NCBI RefSeq assembly: GCF_900107815.1
Contig: NZ_FNRK01000002.1
Location: 124,001 to 188,000, forward strand
Length of the DNA: 64,000 nucleotides
Origin: Eubacterium aggregans
GTDB lineage: Bacteria > Bacillota > Clostridia > Eubacteriales > Eubacteriaceae
Direction: 5' to 3'
A program made the translations under genes and the position numbers. The notes below the pieces were generated by a model. It saw nothing but the letters and a program-made list of their open reading frames with translations. It was not told the DNA's origin and did no database searches. The first letter of the stretch is position 1; each line of letters begins with the position of its first letter. Below are positions 43,675-51,484 of this stretch, piece after piece.

Positions 43675-44214
43675 ATGGAGAGCATTACTGTTCAGAAACG
43701 GGATTTAACGGTAAAAGCAAAGAAAATAAGACGTCTCGGCATGGTTCCGGGAAGCGTCTTTGGTAAATCATTGTCGGATTCGATTTCAATTCAAATGGAC
43801 GAAAAGGTCGCTCGTCAATTGGTTCGTCAAAAACGTGAGGGTAGCAAGATCTCACTGGATATTGACGGACAAGTTATTCCGGTGCAGATCAAAGAAAAAT
43901 CTTTAGATACATTAAGCAATGAAATTTTAAATATTAGATTCCAAGTATTAACAGAAAATGAAAAAGTGAATAGTGTTATTCACATCCTTTCTGCAAATGA
44001 TGAAAAGTTTGTCGGCCAGATGGAAAAAATCCTAACAGAAATACCCTATGCTTCATTGCCGGGAGATATGATCGATACGATTACCATTGATGTCGACGGA
44101 TTGAAATCCGGAGATACTGTTACCGTAAAGGATATTCCAGAATTGATGAGCGATAAAATTGAACTTCAGGTCGATGTGGATGAAATAATCTTTCGTATTA
44201 ATGAAAGACAGTAG
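43675..44214 (+). CDS. L25/general stress protein Ctc family
   Basis: This 179-residue protein has the L25-like N-terminal 5S-rRNA-binding fold (about 1-90; ITVQKRDLTVKAKKIRRLGMVPG and a VYGK-like VFGKS) and a beta-rich C-terminal TL5/Ctc-type domain (about 95-179; GLKSGDTVTVKDIPEL). In Firmicutes such two-domain forms are ribosomal L25 or stress protein Ctc. It is preceded by AGGAGGTAG and by a leader with an intrinsic terminator. Confidence 0.85.
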   Translation: MESITVQKRDLTVKAKKIRRLGMVPGSVFGKSLSDSISIQMDEKVARQLVRQKREGSKISLDIDGQVIPVQIKEKSLDTLSNEILNIRFQVLTENEKVNSVIHILSANDEKFVGQMEKILTEIPYASLPGDMIDTITIDVDGLKSGDTVTVKDIPELMSDKIELQVDVDEIIFRINERQ

Positions 44215-44264
44215 TCGTCACATCCCCGATATGTAGAATAACTTTTTCAGAAAATAGTAAACAC

Positions 44265-44318
44265 AAAAGAGCTTGGAATGCCGACGGAAAAGTGTTGTGC
44301 AGGAAGAGCTCTTTTATA
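44265..44318 (+). terminator. Terminator between the L25/Ctc gene and the KOW-like gene
   Basis: AAAAGAGCT (44265-44273) pairs with AGCTCTTTT (44307-44315) around a 33-nt loop, followed by TATATTTT. The U run is weak, so readthrough is possible. Confidence 0.6.
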
Positions 44319-44335
44319 TTTTACGGGAGGAAAGT

Positions 44336-45136
44336 ATGAATTTATTAGGTCAGGCAGTAAAGCACAAAATCTTTGGGATGGGCGTTATAACGGATCGTTG
44401 TGATAATAAAATCACAGTACACTTTGCAAAAAACAAAAAAATATTTTTATTTCCAGATGCCGTTCCCCGGTATTTGACGTTGAAAAATACTGCAATCCAA
44501 AAAAAAATTGAGAGAATAAATGAAGAGTGGGAACAAAAAATAAATGAAAAGAAGCGAAAAGCTGCAGAGGAGAATCAATATCGAAGTCGTCTTTATACAA
44601 TGAAAATTCCGCCGAAATCCCAGATGGCTTATAATCTTTCAGAAGAGGCCTTTGAAGGATTGAAATATGTGGATACAGGGTGCTTTTTAAGTGGGTTAAA
44701 TAAGGGAAAACCACGAGTTCCAGCAAACATACAACCAAATTCGGCCATTGTTTTGACGGATTGCACCCCAGGCAATGAGGATGAACGAATGATTATTGGG
44801 GTATCAATGGTGGACGAACGCTTTTGGGGGGATACATGTACGGACGGAAAGGTAAAACTGCACAAGACGTACCAATTGATATTACCCCATGAACATCGAA
44901 TTCCATTTTGGAAGTATTTCAAACAAAATGTGATTCAAAACCCTTGGGGGAGTGTTCCCTTTAAGTATGTTCAGAATCAGGTAATGGAAAAAATCTTATT
45001 TGATATTTGCCAAAATACCGCAGAGACGGTTCAAGCGGCTGCAGCACTTGAAATTTACCGGTATTTCTGTCGATTAAACCGTCTTCCGGAAAAACTGAAA
45101 ATCCATAAAGGAATTGAAAAATCAAATGTCCTTTGA
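44336..45136 (+). CDS. Uncharacterised protein with N-terminal KOW/Tudor-like domain
   Basis: This 266-residue protein begins with about 55 residues of the pattern GQAVKHKIFGMGVITDRCDN followed by ITVHFAKNKKIFLFPDAV. That pattern is a small beta-barrel found at the start of many Firmicutes proteins. A charged helix (about 62-90) follows, then an unrecognised alpha/beta domain with NSAIVLTDCTPGNEDERMIIG and LPHEHRIPFW. I cannot assign a function. ATG 44336 follows GGGAGGAAAG. Its end overlaps the MgtC gene. Confidence 0.7.
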   Translation: MNLLGQAVKHKIFGMGVITDRCDNKITVHFAKNKKIFLFPDAVPRYLTLKNTAIQKKIERINEEWEQKINEKKRKAAEENQYRSRLYTMKIPPKSQMAYNLSEEAFEGLKYVDTGCFLSGLNKGKPRVPANIQPNSAIVLTDCTPGNEDERMIIGVSMVDERFWGDTCTDGKVKLHKTYQLILPHEHRIPFWKYFKQNVIQNPWGSVPFKYVQNQVMEKILFDICQNTAETVQAAAALEIYRYFCRLNRLPEKLKIHKGIEKSNVL

Positions 45137-45836
45137 CCAAATGTTATTTGCGGAGGTTGCCGCTCCAAGTAAATTAAGCCTTGCTGCCATTGTCCTCCGT
45201 ATATTCGTCTCATTGTGTATCGGTGGGATTATTGGTACTGAACGGGGTATTCGCAACAGACCAGCGGGCTTTATGACTTATGTTTTGGTTTCTGTCGGTG
45301 CCACCATATTTATGCTGACCAATCAATACATTACCATTCTGATTCCTGGAACAGATCCCACCCGGTTTGGGGCACAAGTCATCAGCGGAATCGGCTTTCT
45401 AGGGGCAGGGACCATTATTGTTACACGACAAAATGAAATAAGAGGGTTAACGACTGCAGCGGGTCTCTGGGTAACGGCGGCTTTAGGCCTTGCTGTAGGA
45501 ATTGGGTTTTATGCAGGTGCGATGATTGGCCTTCTGTTTTCAGTGTTTGCGCTTATTTCATTAAAAAGGATTGATGTTTACATTAAACAGCACGCAAGAA
45601 GTATGGAAATTTATATTGAATACAATTCTGCCTTTTCCTTACGAACGTTATCGAAAAATACCGAAAAACAGGGGATGGAAATATATGAGATGCAAAGGGG
45701 AAAAATAAAGACGCTGGATGAGGAATTTGGAACCCTTACTTTTTCCCTTGATTTATCGAAAAAACGGAATCATCAAGAGATACTCGATGAATTCTATGCC
45801 CTTCAGGGTGTTGAATATGTTAAAGAAATTGCATAG
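45126..45836 (+). CDS. MgtC/SapB family membrane protein
   Basis: This 236-residue protein has an N-terminal MgtC membrane domain of four or five helices: LCIGGIIGTERGIRNRPAGF, LVSVGATIFML, ISGIGFLGAGTI and GLTTAAGLWVTAALGLAVG. A cytoplasmic C-terminal ACT-like domain follows (about 150-236). In pathogens MgtC affects survival at low magnesium; in other bacteria its role is less clear. The start is uncertain: ATG 45126 is preferred, TTG 45114 is in frame. It overlaps the previous gene by 11 bases. Confidence 0.9.
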   Translation: MSFDQMLFAEVAAPSKLSLAAIVLRIFVSLCIGGIIGTERGIRNRPAGFMTYVLVSVGATIFMLTNQYITILIPGTDPTRFGAQVISGIGFLGAGTIIVTRQNEIRGLTTAAGLWVTAALGLAVGIGFYAGAMIGLLFSVFALISLKRIDVYIKQHARSMEIYIEYNSAFSLRTLSKNTEKQGMEIYEMQRGKIKTLDEEFGTLTFSLDLSKKRNHQEILDEFYALQGVEYVKEIA

Positions 45837-45839
45837 ATC

Positions 45840-45892
45840 GGGCGATCTAACGAAGCAAAGCAGTCTGCTGTCACTTGTGAGTGAGATCGCCC
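45840..45892. repeat. Nine-bp inverted repeat between converging genes
   Basis: GGGCGATCT (45840-45848) pairs perfectly with AGATCGCCC (45884-45892) around a 35-nt loop, four bases after the MgtC stop. It lacks a T run on the plus side, so it is a weak terminator candidate for either gene. Confidence 0.55.
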
Positions 45893-45897
45893 CATTC

Positions 45898-46407
45898 TTA
45901 TTTCGTATAACCGTTGTAATGGACTAGGCTAAAATCATAGTCGCGGCCGTCTTCGGCAGGAAAAGCCAGCGGATACCCTAAAGTCGCGATGGCGTAGGGT
46001 TTGATATGAACAGGTAAATCAAAGATTTTTGAGATTTGATTCATGCGGTCTTCCAGCGGCGCAATCCCAAGCCAGACACCGCCAAGCTTGAGGTGAACAG
46101 CTTCTAGGAGAATGTTTTCCATTGCCGCACCAAGGTCTTGCTCCCAATTTTCAGGAAAACGGGCCGTTTGTAAATTAGCCACTGGGATGATCGCCAAGGG
46201 GGCTGTTGCTGTGCATCGTGCGTATGGTGATGCCTGGGCAACTTTTTCCAGGAGTTCTGGATCGGTAACGACGATAAACTCCCATTCCCGCTGGTTTCCG
46301 GCGGTGGGGGCTGCCATGGCGGCCTTTAATAGTTTTTCAATCTTTTCTGACTCGACGGGTAAATCGGAAAAGCGGCGAACCGAATGCCGCAAAAAAATTT
46401 CGTTCAT
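45898..46407 (-). CDS. Nitroreductase family protein
   Basis: This 169-residue flavoprotein has the nitroreductase N-terminus (LRHSVRRFSDLPVESEKIEKLL, R-S-x-R-x-F type), AAPTAGNQREWEFIVV for FMN binding, and the C-terminal LGYPLAFP. These small FMN enzymes reduce nitro or quinone compounds with NAD(P)H; the natural substrate is unknown. A minus-strand promoter with -35 at 46461-46466 and -10 at 46438-46443 is likely. Confidence 0.9.
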   Translation of the reverse strand: MNEIFLRHSVRRFSDLPVESEKIEKLLKAAMAAPTAGNQREWEFIVVTDPELLEKVAQASPYARCTATAPLAIIPVANLQTARFPENWEQDLGAAMENILLEAVHLKLGGVWLGIAPLEDRMNQISKIFDLPVHIKPYAIATLGYPLAFPAEDGRDYDFSLVHYNGYTK

Positions 46408-46437
46408 GTTTAAACCTCGCTTTATTATAATAATTCT

Positions 46438-46466
46438 ATTATCTGCCAGATGGTTAAAAAAAACAA
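46438..46466 (-). promoter_or_regulatory. Likely promoter of the nitroreductase gene
   Basis: Read on the minus strand, TTGTTT (46466-46461) and GATAAT (46443-46438) are separated by 17 nt. Confidence 0.45.
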
Positions 46467-46505
46467 TTACTGAGAAATAAGTCAGTGCTTTCTATCAAGA
46501 ATTTT

Positions 46506-46847
46506 TTAATCCTCAATAATGACATGATTTTCCTGGGCATAAGCTCGGGCAAAGTCACATAGGGCGTAAACAATGGGGATAAGTGATTCGGCATTGGGGG
46601 TCGTGGTATAAGTCACTTTCAAGGGTTTCGACCTTTCTATTTTTCGATCCAACAGGCCTTGCTGCTCCATCTCTTTTAACTGGGTGGCCAGAACCTTTTC
46701 GGTAATATCCGGAATACCCTTTAAAAGGCTGGAAAAGCGGTTCTCGCCCTTAAGAACATGCCAAAGGATACGCAGTTTCCACTTGCCTCCAATAAGATCA
46801 TTGCTGAGCTGCAGCGCACAGGAATAGTTTTCTTTAATTTGAGCCAT
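46506..46847 (-). CDS. HxlR-family winged-helix regulator
   Basis: This 113-residue protein has the HxlR layout: Cys near the N-terminus in NYSCALQLSNDLIGGKWKLRIL, then LLKGIPDITEKVLATQLKEMEQQGLL and a wing with KVTYTTTPNAESLIPI (core NYSCALQLSNDLIGGKWKLR). Many HxlR proteins sense thiol-reactive compounds through this Cys and control reductase genes; the nearby nitroreductase is a plausible target. Start 46847 is chosen because the upstream in-frame sequence overlaps the M29 gene. It follows the M29 stop by one base. Confidence 0.88.
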   Translation of the reverse strand: MAQIKENYSCALQLSNDLIGGKWKLRILWHVLKGENRFSSLLKGIPDITEKVLATQLKEMEQQGLLDRKIERSKPLKVTYTTTPNAESLIPIVYALCDFARAYAQENHVIIED

Positions 46848-46848
46848 A

Positions 46849-48078
46849 CTAAATGGCCCAATCCCCATTGACAAAAATCGGTGTTTGATGACCATCCCCA
46901 TCGACACCGATAATGGAAAGATCCGCGCTACCCACCATAAAATCCACATGGGTGAGGGAATAATTAAGTCCAGCCGCTTCTTGCTGATCCCGGTGCATTT
47001 GAGTACCCCCTTCAATACAAGAAGGATAGGCAGAACCCAGAGCAAAGTGACAGGACGCATTTTCATCAAAAAGCGTATTATAGAAGAGCAGGTTTAAATC
47101 AGAAATGGGGGAGTGGTGGGCCACGAGGGCAATTTCTCCCAGGAAGTTAGAGCCAGGGTTGGCTTCCACCAGGCTTTTAAGGGCGTCTAATCCAACTTGT
47201 GCTGCGTAATCCACAACCTGACCATTTTTGAAGGTGAATTCAAAGCCATCAATAAGCTGCCCCTTATAGATGAGGGGGTGGGTGGCTACCAGGCGGCCAT
47301 TCACCCGTGACTTGTGGGGGGCACAAAAAACCTCTTCAGTGGGGATGTTGGGAAAGAAAGAGATGCCATCAGCCGCTACTTCACTGCCACCGGCCCAAAC
47401 ATGGTTTTTCGGCATTCCCACCGTCAGGTTGGTGCCGAGGCTGTTGGAATAAATGAAGGCATCAAATTGCTTGTCATTAAGGAAGGTACATTTGCTCTCA
47501 AAATTACGGTCATGGTCTTCCCATGCGGCAATGGGGTCGGGCTGATCGGTACGGGTGGTTTTGAAAATGGCTTCCCATAAGCGGTCCAGGGCTTCCGCTT
47601 CAGTACAATCCGGAAAGACCCTTTTTGCCCAGCCCGGTGTGGGGACTGAAATGACGCACCAGCGGCGATCATTATTGGAAATTGCCTGGCTATAGAATTC
47701 GGTGGCCTCCTGGATAGCGTTGGAGGCTGCCTGGATTTTAGAGGCATCGGCACCCTGGAAAACCGTTGGGTCTTCGGCATGGATGGAAATAATTGCGGCA
47801 TTTTCATCCACAATCCATAAATATTTGCCAATCACCCAGGGGGCGACGGTAGTGAGGGTTTCCAGGCTGGCATGATCGTATCGAAGACGGGCTAAGCGCT
47901 GGTCGCCGTAATTTACCATGACATCCCGGGCACCGGCGGTGTAGGCAGCATCGGCCACCAATCGGGCGAAGTCAGCACATTCGACAGGTGAGTTGATGAC
48001 AAGGAGCTGGTCCTTTTGAAGATTGACACCGATGTTGACGGCAATATCGGCAAGCTTTTGTTTATTTTCTGTATACAT
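46849..48078 (-). CDS. Aminopeptidase, M29 (thermophilic AmpS/PepS) family
   Basis: This 409-residue metallopeptidase resembles AmpS, PepS and aminopeptidase T. Recognisable are the start LADIAVNIGVNLQKDQLLVI and metal-binding segments IPTEEVFCAPHKSRVNG, LGEIALV, NLLFYNTLFDENASCHFALG and THVDFMVGSADLSI. It removes N-terminal residues from peptides. ATG 48078 is chosen because AAAGGAG precedes it; an in-frame extension to 48162 lies inside tmcAL. It follows tmcAL by 19 nt. Confidence 0.93.
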   Translation of the reverse strand: MYTENKQKLADIAVNIGVNLQKDQLLVINSPVECADFARLVADAAYTAGARDVMVNYGDQRLARLRYDHASLETLTTVAPWVIGKYLWIVDENAAIISIHAEDPTVFQGADASKIQAASNAIQEATEFYSQAISNNDRRWCVISVPTPGWAKRVFPDCTEAEALDRLWEAIFKTTRTDQPDPIAAWEDHDRNFESKCTFLNDKQFDAFIYSNSLGTNLTVGMPKNHVWAGGSEVAADGISFFPNIPTEEVFCAPHKSRVNGRLVATHPLIYKGQLIDGFEFTFKNGQVVDYAAQVGLDALKSLVEANPGSNFLGEIALVAHHSPISDLNLLFYNTLFDENASCHFALGSAYPSCIEGGTQMHRDQQEAAGLNYSLTHVDFMVGSADLSIIGVDGDGHQTPIFVNGDWAI

Positions 48079-48097
48079 ATGTTTATTCTCCTTTGGA

Positions 48098-49309
48098 TTA
48101 TGATTCAATATAAATTGGGCTTTGGGTAAAATCCTGATGGATGTTTTCGGGTTGGCCACCAAATAAATAGAATAAATCCGTGGCCTTTAAATCGAAGGAA
48201 AGCATTCGACCTCCCCGGGCATCCAGTCGGGTTTGGTTACTGCGCACATTAGAAATGACAGGTGTGTCACTTTCTTGAGCTAGCCTGCGAATCCACTGGC
48301 GGCCCGCCCTATTGAAGGCGAGGACTCTAAAGTAGGGTGAGGATACGGGCTGGGTAAGCTCAGAAAAATCTGTAGTGGTGAATTCGGTGGATAGATGCAT
48401 TAGAATTCTGCGAATGCGGCTTTGGGGTATGCGTTTAGAGGACACGGCCTTTAGGATGTCCTCATAAGTATGCCATTTCTTAACGGCACCATGCAAGGCG
48501 AATTCTAAACCTTCAGATACACCTGGGTACTTCCGCAGCTCCCCCAGATCCATGGTGAGCAATCGGCCTAAAACGTAGTCCTGGTAACCTCGGACCCGTG
48601 TTTGCCATTTCTTTGGGGAAAGGATTGCTGGATCGTAGGGAATACAGGCTCCAATCATCTCACTTTGTCCCTCCATAAGATGTTTTCGGATGGCGGAGGC
48701 ACTGGCAAAGGTGCCATGGAGCGTCTGGCTATGGTATCCCGCGGATTGGCGTTTAATGGGAATCGGCTGGATGGCGGCTCCCTGTCGGTTTATTGCTTTT
48801 AAGTATTCAATTGCCAGAATATTGTTAGGGGAAGCGAGGACCCTGGCAGATTGGGCGCCCATTAAAGTGGAAATGGCCTGTTGCCGGGCCGCAGGAAAAC
48901 TGAGCCCCTCAGCTAAACCCTGTTTAAGGCAGCGTTGATAATCTGGAGGCTCTTCCCATAAAATACGCGCGACGGCGACTAAGGGCTCTATTTGGGGGGA
49001 CTCCATCCCAAAGGAGAGCATCCGACAGCCGGCATCGTCGAGTAATGAAAGGGCCCCGCTGGCAAAGGCCTCGGCGCTTTGGCAGGCGTAGGCGTAGGGG
49101 AGCTCTAAAACCAGATCAGCTCCATTTTCTACGGCTTGTCGGGCCCGGGTCCATTTATCCACTACGGCAAAACTGCCCCGTTGGACAGCGCTGCCACTCA
49201 TGACCACTAGGGTATGGGTCGCACCGCTGGCTTTTTTGGCGGCCATGATTTGATAGGCATGGCCGTTATGGAAGGGGTTATATTCTGCTATGATTCCCAG
49301 TGTTTGCAT
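48098..49309 (-). CDS. tmcAL: tRNA(Met) cytidine acetate ligase TmcAL
   Basis: This 403-residue nucleotidyltransferase-like enzyme uses acetate and ATP to form N4-acetylcytidine at the wobble base of elongator tRNA-Met. The adenylylation motif IIAEYNPFHNGH and VVMSGSAVQRG are typical of the YlbM family. ATG 49309 follows GGAGGAAAA; an in-frame start at 49330 is less likely. It diverges from ackA, the acetate kinase gene, fitting its substrate. Confidence 0.92.
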   Translation of the reverse strand: MQTLGIIAEYNPFHNGHAYQIMAAKKASGATHTLVVMSGSAVQRGSFAVVDKWTRARQAVENGADLVLELPYAYACQSAEAFASGALSLLDDAGCRMLSFGMESPQIEPLVAVARILWEEPPDYQRCLKQGLAEGLSFPAARQQAISTLMGAQSARVLASPNNILAIEYLKAINRQGAAIQPIPIKRQSAGYHSQTLHGTFASASAIRKHLMEGQSEMIGACIPYDPAILSPKKWQTRVRGYQDYVLGRLLTMDLGELRKYPGVSEGLEFALHGAVKKWHTYEDILKAVSSKRIPQSRIRRILMHLSTEFTTTDFSELTQPVSSPYFRVLAFNRAGRQWIRRLAQESDTPVISNVRSNQTRLDARGGRMLSFDLKATDLFYLFGGQPENIHQDFTQSPIYIES

Positions 49310-49359
49310 GTTTTTCCTCCGAATGGTCAAATTTTTATATGCCTATTTTTAAAAAAGCA

Positions 49360-49389
49360 TTGTAACCGCCCATTGTTTACTGATATTAT
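49360..49389 (+). promoter_or_regulatory. Promoter of ackA
   Basis: TTGTAA (49360-49365) and TATTAT (49384-49389) have an 18-nt spacer; TGA before the -10 gives an extended -10. Confidence 0.55.
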
Positions 49390-49450
49390 AATACAAGAGA
49401 AATAATAAAAAAACTAAATATTGATGTGAGAAAAGGAGAAAAAACAAACA

Positions 49451-50644
49451 ATGAATGTATTGGTTATTAACTGTGGTAGTTCTTCCCTGAAATATCAGAT
49501 GCTTGATATGGACACCGAAGCCGTATTAGCAAAAGGTTTGGCAGAACGCATCGGCATTGAAGGCTCAGTGGTTACCCACCAGCCCGCCGGGAAGGATAAG
49601 GTGAAATTCCAACGTCCTATGGAAACCCATAAGGAAGCATTGGATATCATCATGAAGGCTTTAGTTGACCCCACCTGCGGAGTTCTAAAAAGCCTGGACG
49701 AAATCGACGCTGTCGGCCACAGAACCGTGCATGGTGCTGAAACCTTTGCAAGCTCTGTTATTATTGATGATGAAGTCATTGCAAAAATGGAAGACTGCAG
49801 TGAATTGGCACCCCTTCATAATCCGGCTAACCTTATTGGGATTCGGGCTTGCCAGGAAGTTCTCCCGGGAATTCCCATGGTCGGCGTGTTTGACACGGCT
49901 TTCCATCAGACCATGCCGCCGGAAGCTTATGTTTATCCACTGCCCTATGAAATGTACGAAAAATATCGGGTTCGTAAGTACGGATTCCACGGGACTTCCC
50001 ATCGTTTTGTCAGCACAGAAGCAGCAAAGCTCCTGGGAGAAGATATTAAAAATTTGAAGCTGATTTCCTGTCATTTAGGCAATGGTGCCAGTATTGCCGC
50101 TGTTCGTTTTGGAAAATCTGTGGACACCTCCATGGGGATGACACCTTTAGCTGGCCTGATGATGGGGACCCGTTGTGGGGATATTGACCCGGCGATCATC
50201 TTCTATCTACGGGAACAGGGTTTCTCCCGGGAAGCCATCGATAAAATGCTCAATAACGAATCCGGGGTGCTGGGGATTTCCGGTATCAGCTCCGACTTCC
50301 GGGATGTTGAAGCTGCCGCTAATGCTGGAAACGAACGTGCAATCTTAGCCCTTAAGATTTTCCACTATCGCGTCCGGACCACCATTGGGGCTTATGTTGC
50401 TGCCATGGACGGGGTCGATGGGATTATCTTTACCGCTGGGTTGGGTGAAAATTCCAGTATCGACCGTGCAGAAATCTGCAATGGCTTAAAATACCTGGGC
50501 ATTACCCTGGATAAAGAAAAGAACAGCAAGCGTGGGGAACCCATGGTGATTACCACACCAGAATCCCGTACTAAGGTAATGGTCATTCCGACGAACGAAG
50601 AATTAATGATTGCCCGGGATACCGTGGAATTAACCAGCAAGTAA
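49451..50644 (+). CDS. ackA: Acetate kinase
   Basis: This 397-residue enzyme converts acetyl phosphate and ADP to acetate and ATP, the key energy step in many anaerobes. Motifs: VLVINCGSSSLKYQ at the start, YGFHGTSHRFV, LISCHLGNGASIAA, MTPLAGLMMGTRCGDIDP and FTAGLGENS. Length is typical. No phosphotransacetylase gene is next to it. The upstream divergent gene tmcAL consumes acetate. Confidence 0.98.
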   Translation: MNVLVINCGSSSLKYQMLDMDTEAVLAKGLAERIGIEGSVVTHQPAGKDKVKFQRPMETHKEALDIIMKALVDPTCGVLKSLDEIDAVGHRTVHGAETFASSVIIDDEVIAKMEDCSELAPLHNPANLIGIRACQEVLPGIPMVGVFDTAFHQTMPPEAYVYPLPYEMYEKYRVRKYGFHGTSHRFVSTEAAKLLGEDIKNLKLISCHLGNGASIAAVRFGKSVDTSMGMTPLAGLMMGTRCGDIDPAIIFYLREQGFSREAIDKMLNNESGVLGISGISSDFRDVEAAANAGNERAILALKIFHYRVRTTIGAYVAAMDGVDGIIFTAGLGENSSIDRAEICNGLKYLGITLDKEKNSKRGEPMVITTPESRTKVMVIPTNEELMIARDTVELTSK

Positions 50645-50683
50645 GGGAATCCGTAATTTCAAGGTCTCTGTAAAGAAAAAAAC

Positions 50684-50712
50684 TTGACAAGATGGGCAAT
50701 CCTATATATAAT
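50684..50712 (+). promoter_or_regulatory. Consensus promoter of the yceD-rpmF operon
   Basis: TTGACA (50684-50689) and TATAAT (50707-50712) with a 17-nt spacer form a perfect sigma-A consensus. An inverted repeat overlaps the spacer and -10. Confidence 0.9.
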
Positions 50713-50725
50713 GAGGATTGCCCAT
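50692..50725. promoter_or_regulatory. Operator-like 11-bp perfect inverted repeat over the promoter
   Basis: ATGGGCAATCC (50692-50702) and GGATTGCCCAT (50715-50725) flank the -10 with a 12-nt centre. The predicted transcript begins near 50719, so the left arm is not transcribed and the repeat should act in DNA, as a repressor site. It does not look like the known FapR operator. Confidence 0.6.
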
Positions 50726-50737
50726 TTGGAGTTAAAG

Positions 50738-51199
50738 ATGATTATTGAATTGTCAAACGAAAAAACCCGAAGTTTTGAATTCAGGCTCACTGCCGACGCG
50801 TTCAAAAGTTATGGGGACGAATTTGAAGGACGGCCAGATCAGGATGGCTTATTGGTCCAAGGCAGAATAAACCGGCTTAATGCGCAGTCAGTGGAGCTGG
50901 ATTTTTCTGTGAAAGGGACCATGCTCTATCCCTGTGCCCGCTGTCTTAAGCCAACGCCTGTGGCGGTAGACTTCGATTTTGAAGATACCATCCCTGTGGA
51001 AGCTGGCTCAGACACCATCGATTTGGTTCCCTTTGTTGAAGAATGTCTCTTCATCAATGAGCCCTTTAGGGTGTTATGCAGTGAAGAGTGCAAAGGGTTG
51101 TGTCCAGGTTGTGGTGTAAATTTAAATTGCGAAGCATGTCAGTGCGACGATACGATGGATATTGATCCTCGTCTTGAAGCTCTGAAAAAGCTGCTTTAG
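50738..51199 (+). CDS. YceD/DUF177 family protein
   Basis: This 153-residue protein has the DUF177 hallmarks: a Cys pair in YPCARCLKP, LVPFVEECLFINEPFRVLC, and CKGLCPGCGVNLN near the C-terminus. It nearly always precedes rpmF and is implicated in large-subunit rRNA (23S) accumulation in some bacteria and plants. ATG 50738 follows GGAG at 50727 behind the consensus promoter; rpmF follows after 27 nt. Confidence 0.92.
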   Translation: MIIELSNEKTRSFEFRLTADAFKSYGDEFEGRPDQDGLLVQGRINRLNAQSVELDFSVKGTMLYPCARCLKPTPVAVDFDFEDTIPVEAGSDTIDLVPFVEECLFINEPFRVLCSEECKGLCPGCGVNLNCEACQCDDTMDIDPRLEALKKLL

Positions 51200-51226
51200 C
51201 GCAAAGACTGAACAGGAGGTGGAATC

Positions 51227-51403
51227 ATGGCAGTACCTAAGCATAAGATCTCTAAAGCAAGAAGAGATAAGAGAAGAACGCATTACAAATTAAGCGTGCC
51301 CGGCATGAGCGTTTGCCCGAAATGCGGCGAAATCAAATTGCCCCATCGTGTATGCAGAGCTTGCGGGACTTATAAGGACGTAGAAGTAATCGCAGAAGAC
51401 TAA
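51227..51403 (+). CDS. rpmF: 50S ribosomal protein L32
   Basis: This 58-residue protein starts [17 protein letters not shown], the L32 signature, and has zinc-binding CPKCG and CRACG pairs. AACAGGAGGTG precedes ATG 51227. It is too short for many automatic ORF filters. A strong terminator begins at its stop codon, separating it from plsX. Confidence 0.97.
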   Translation: MAVPKHKISKARRDKRRTHYKLSVPGMSVCPKCGEIKLPHRVCRACGTYKDVEVIAED

Positions 51404-51453
51404 AAGGTTGTCGCATTAATGCTTTTTGGCGTTTAATGCGATAACCTTTTTTT
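51402..51453 (+). terminator. Strong terminator between rpmF and plsX
   Basis: AAAAGGTT-TCGCATTAA pairs with TTAATGCGA-AACCTTTT around a 12-nt loop, followed by T7. The rpmF stop is at its left base. Confidence 0.9.
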
Positions 51454-51484
51454 CTCGATTTGGCGATAATTTGTGAGGTTAACA

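Noticed and set aside
46848-47069. N-terminal extension of the HxlR gene
   Set aside because: It overlaps the M29 coding sequence, and HxlR proteins start close to the conserved Cys as given by ATG 46847.
48079-48162. N-terminal extension of the M29 aminopeptidase
   Set aside because: It lies inside tmcAL, and AAAGGAG precedes the ATG at 48078.
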